Assembly: GCA_019119995.1 (NCBI GenBank)
Contig: DWVY01000066.1
Location: 1 to 50,919 of the forward strand
DNA: 50,919 bases
Reading direction: 5' to 3'
Origin: Candidatus Mediterraneibacter faecavium
GTDB lineage: Bacteria; Bacillota; Clostridia; Lachnospirales; Lachnospiraceae
Shown here: positions 49,578 through 50,919 of the stretch, piece by piece
Position numbering within the stretch: position 1 is the first letter of the stretch
How the letters are laid out: every line of letters begins with the position of its first letter
Notes under the pieces: generated by a model
Told to the model about the DNA's origin: nothing
The model's database searches: none
Seen by the model: only the letters and a program-made list of their open reading frames with translations
Position numbers and translations under genes: made by a program

Positions 49578-50189
49578 ATGAAAAAGAGGATTATATTTGC
49601 CACAGGCAATGAGAATAAGATGAAAGAGATACGGATGATCCTGAAGGATCTGGGGATGGAGATCCTTTCCATGAAAGAGGCGGGGGTCGATATTGATATT
49701 GTCGAGGACGGAATGAGCTTTGAGGAGAATGCGGAGATCAAGGCGAGAGCGGTAGCCAGAGTTCTGACAAATGATATCGTCCTTGCGGATGATTCCGGAC
49801 TTGAGATCGATTATCTGGATAAGGCGCCGGGTATCTATTCCGCGAGATTTGCCGGCGAGGACACTTCTTATGATATCAAGAACCGTATCCTGCTGGACAG
49901 GCTGGAGGGAGTGCCGGATGAAGAGCGCACGGCACGGTTTGTATGCGCGGTTGCTGCTGTATTTCCGGACGGAACAGTGTCCACTGTCAGAAAGACGATC
50001 GAGGGACGGATCGCGGAGGAAGCGGCAGGAGATAACGGGTTCGGATACGATCCGATCTTTTATGTGCCGGAGTACGGCTGTACGACGGCGGAGATGAAGC
50101 CGGAGCAGAAGAATGAACTGAGCCATAGAGGAAAAGCGCTCCGTGCAATGAGAGATATATTGAAAGAAAAAATCGGTGAGGATATGTAA
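49578..50189 (+). CDS. rdgB: XTP/dITP diphosphatase, RdgB/HAM1 family
   Basis: RdgB removes non-canonical purine nucleotides (dITP, XTP) before they reach DNA or RNA. The 203-residue protein has IIFATGNENKMKEIRMIL at the start, SFEENAEIKARAVA, DDSGLEIDYLDKAPGIYSAR near 71 and GFGYDPIFYVPEYG near 154, all family signatures. Its stop overlaps the start of the phosphoesterase gene by one base, the usual Firmicutes arrangement. Confidence 0.94.
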   Translation: MKKRIIFATGNENKMKEIRMILKDLGMEILSMKEAGVDIDIVEDGMSFEENAEIKARAVARVLTNDIVLADDSGLEIDYLDKAPGIYSARFAGEDTSYDIKNRILLDRLEGVPDEERTARFVCAVAAVFPDGTVSTVRKTIEGRIAEEAAGDNGFGYDPIFYVPEYGCTTAEMKPEQKNELSHRGKALRAMRDILKEKIGEDM

Positions 50190-50671
50190 TGAGGGTATTG
50201 ATCGTCAGTGATACACATGGCAGACACGGCAATCTGGACCGGGCACTGGAAGAAGCGGGCGAGATTGATGTATTTATCCATCTTGGGGATGTTGAAGGCG
50301 GAGAAGAGTATATAGATGCCGTGGTGGGATGTGAGAAACATATAGTCCGCGGCAACAATGATTTCTTTACCGATCTGCCCAGAGAGGAAGAATTTTATCT
50401 GGATAAGTATAAGGTGTTCATCACCCATGGACATGCATATTACGTGTCGCTTGATCCTGAGTACATATTTGAGGAGGGACAGGCGAGGAAAGCTGATATC
50501 GTAATGTACGGGCACACGCACAGGCCGTTCTTTGAGCAGAAAGACGGGGTTACCGTGCTTAATCCGGGCAGCCTTTCGTTTCCGCGTCAGGAAGGAAGAA
50601 AAGGCAGCTATATGCTCATGGAGATCGCACCGGACGGGGCGGTCACATATGATCAGAGATATCTCGGATGA
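50189..50671 (+). CDS. YfcE/MJ0936-family metallophosphoesterase
   Basis: This 160-residue calcineurin-fold enzyme shows metal motifs SDTHGRHGN (8-16), HLGDVEG, GNNDFF, THGHAYY and YGHTHRPFF. It hydrolyses phosphodiesters with a two-metal centre; the natural substrate is unknown. It is translationally coupled to rdgB (TAATG). A promoter for tRNA genes lies 50 nt downstream. Confidence 0.92.
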   Translation: MRVLIVSDTHGRHGNLDRALEEAGEIDVFIHLGDVEGGEEYIDAVVGCEKHIVRGNNDFFTDLPREEEFYLDKYKVFITHGHAYYVSLDPEYIFEEGQARKADIVMYGHTHRPFFEQKDGVTVLNPGSLSFPRQEGRKGSYMLMEIAPDGAVTYDQRYLG

Positions 50672-50720
50672 GGGGAAATAAAAAAGTTAAAAAAAGTGTG
50701 CCAGAAAAATAAAAAAGTTG

Positions 50721-50749
50721 TTGACATTATGAAATCCTTATAATATAAT
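50721..50749 (+). promoter_or_regulatory. promoter of the tRNA-Pro/tRNA-Gly operon
   Basis: TTGACA (50721-50726), 17 nt, TATAAT (50744-50749): a full consensus match 42 nt before tRNA-Pro, as expected for stable RNA. Confidence 0.85.
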
Positions 50750-50790
50750 AGTCAATGCGCTACGGGAAGACAGGAAACGTAGTAAAATAC

Positions 50791-50865
50791 CGGGGTGTGG
50801 CTCAGCTTGGCTAGAGCGCCTGGTTTGGGACCAGGAGGTCGCAGGTTCGAATCCTGTCACCCCGA
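50791..50865 (+). tRNA. tRNA-Pro(TGG)
   Basis: A cloverleaf of 75 nt: acceptor CGGGGTG/CACCCCG with discriminator A, anticodon stem CCTGG/CCAGG with loop TTTGGGA (anticodon TGG), T arm GCAGG-TTCGAAT-CCTGT. CCA is not encoded. Confidence 0.95.
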
Positions 50866-50870
50866 TATGT

Positions 50871-50919
50871 GCGGGTGTAGTTCAATGGTAGAACACCAGC
50901 CTTCCAAGCTGGATACGTG
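50871..50919 (+). tRNA. tRNA-Gly(TCC), cut by the window end
   Basis: The 5' part of a tRNA: acceptor GCGGGTG, D arm GTTC-AATGGTA-GAAC, anticodon stem CCAGC/GCTGG with loop CTTCCAA (anticodon TCC). The T arm and 3' acceptor lie beyond the window. It is 5 nt after tRNA-Pro. Confidence 0.9.

Overview
The window looks like a chromosomal segment of a Lachnospiraceae-type gut Firmicute (Clostridia). Strong AGGAGG ribosome-binding sites, FabK in place of FabI, a fused accD-accA gene, a SigI/RsgI pair, a PPi-type phosphofructokinase, and DUF6465 and permease-prefix proteins all fit that group. No species is claimed.

Layout. 1-517 is the right edge of an integrated mobile element. It holds a minus-strand gene fragment and ends in a 56-bp copy of the 3' half of a tRNA-Leu(TAA), the expected attachment-site scar. 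585-2769 carries a DUF5684 membrane protein, a small BFD-like iron-sulfur protein and a HAD phosphatase. 2790-4962 is a LysR regulator divergent from a two-subunit chromate-type transporter. 4963-5589 is a gene graveyard with fragments of a YczE-like membrane protein and a LysR regulator. 5628-16971 is one long type II fatty-acid synthesis cluster: fabH, acpP, fabK, fabD, fabG, fabF, accB, fabZ, accC, accDA, a second FabK/nitronate-monooxygenase-like gene and a FabT-like MarR regulator. A palindromic TTTGA-N-TCAAA operator lies on the first promoter. 16992-21000 is housekeeping: a histone-H1-like DUF6465 protein, an HD hydrolase, a sirtuin, a CmpB-like membrane protein and an RNA methyltransferase.

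21049-26817 is a selenium-metabolism locus: yedF, selD, a LysR regulator, a cysteine-desulfurase-like enzyme, the YedE transporter, a TusA-like protein and DUF3343. 26967-31151 is a four-gene Gld-type ABC system (ATPase, permease, GldG-like protein, DUF4340). 31295-32413 encodes a zinc-ribbon membrane protein and a J-domain protein.

32447-38361 is the most interesting region. sigI-rsgI is divergent from a minus-strand operon encoding a lipoprotein with an RsgI-like extracellular domain, a VTC polyphosphate-polymerase-like protein, DUF4956 and a CotH-like kinase. Both divergent promoters carry the same motif, GACCCCG-N18-CGTATACTA, which predicts a SigI-driven, self-regulated cell-surface module.

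38391-50919 holds DegV, a TetR regulator, tRNA-Val and tRNA-Leu, a PadR regulator under a perfect 20-bp inverted-repeat operator followed by a permease-prefix/SEDS fusion, pyrC, a PPi-type phosphofructokinase, UDP-galactopyranose mutase, a membrane pseudokinase with a helical C-terminal domain, a small Asn-rich protein, an RlmL-like methyltransferase, an rdgB-phosphoesterase pair, tRNA-Pro and the start of tRNA-Gly.
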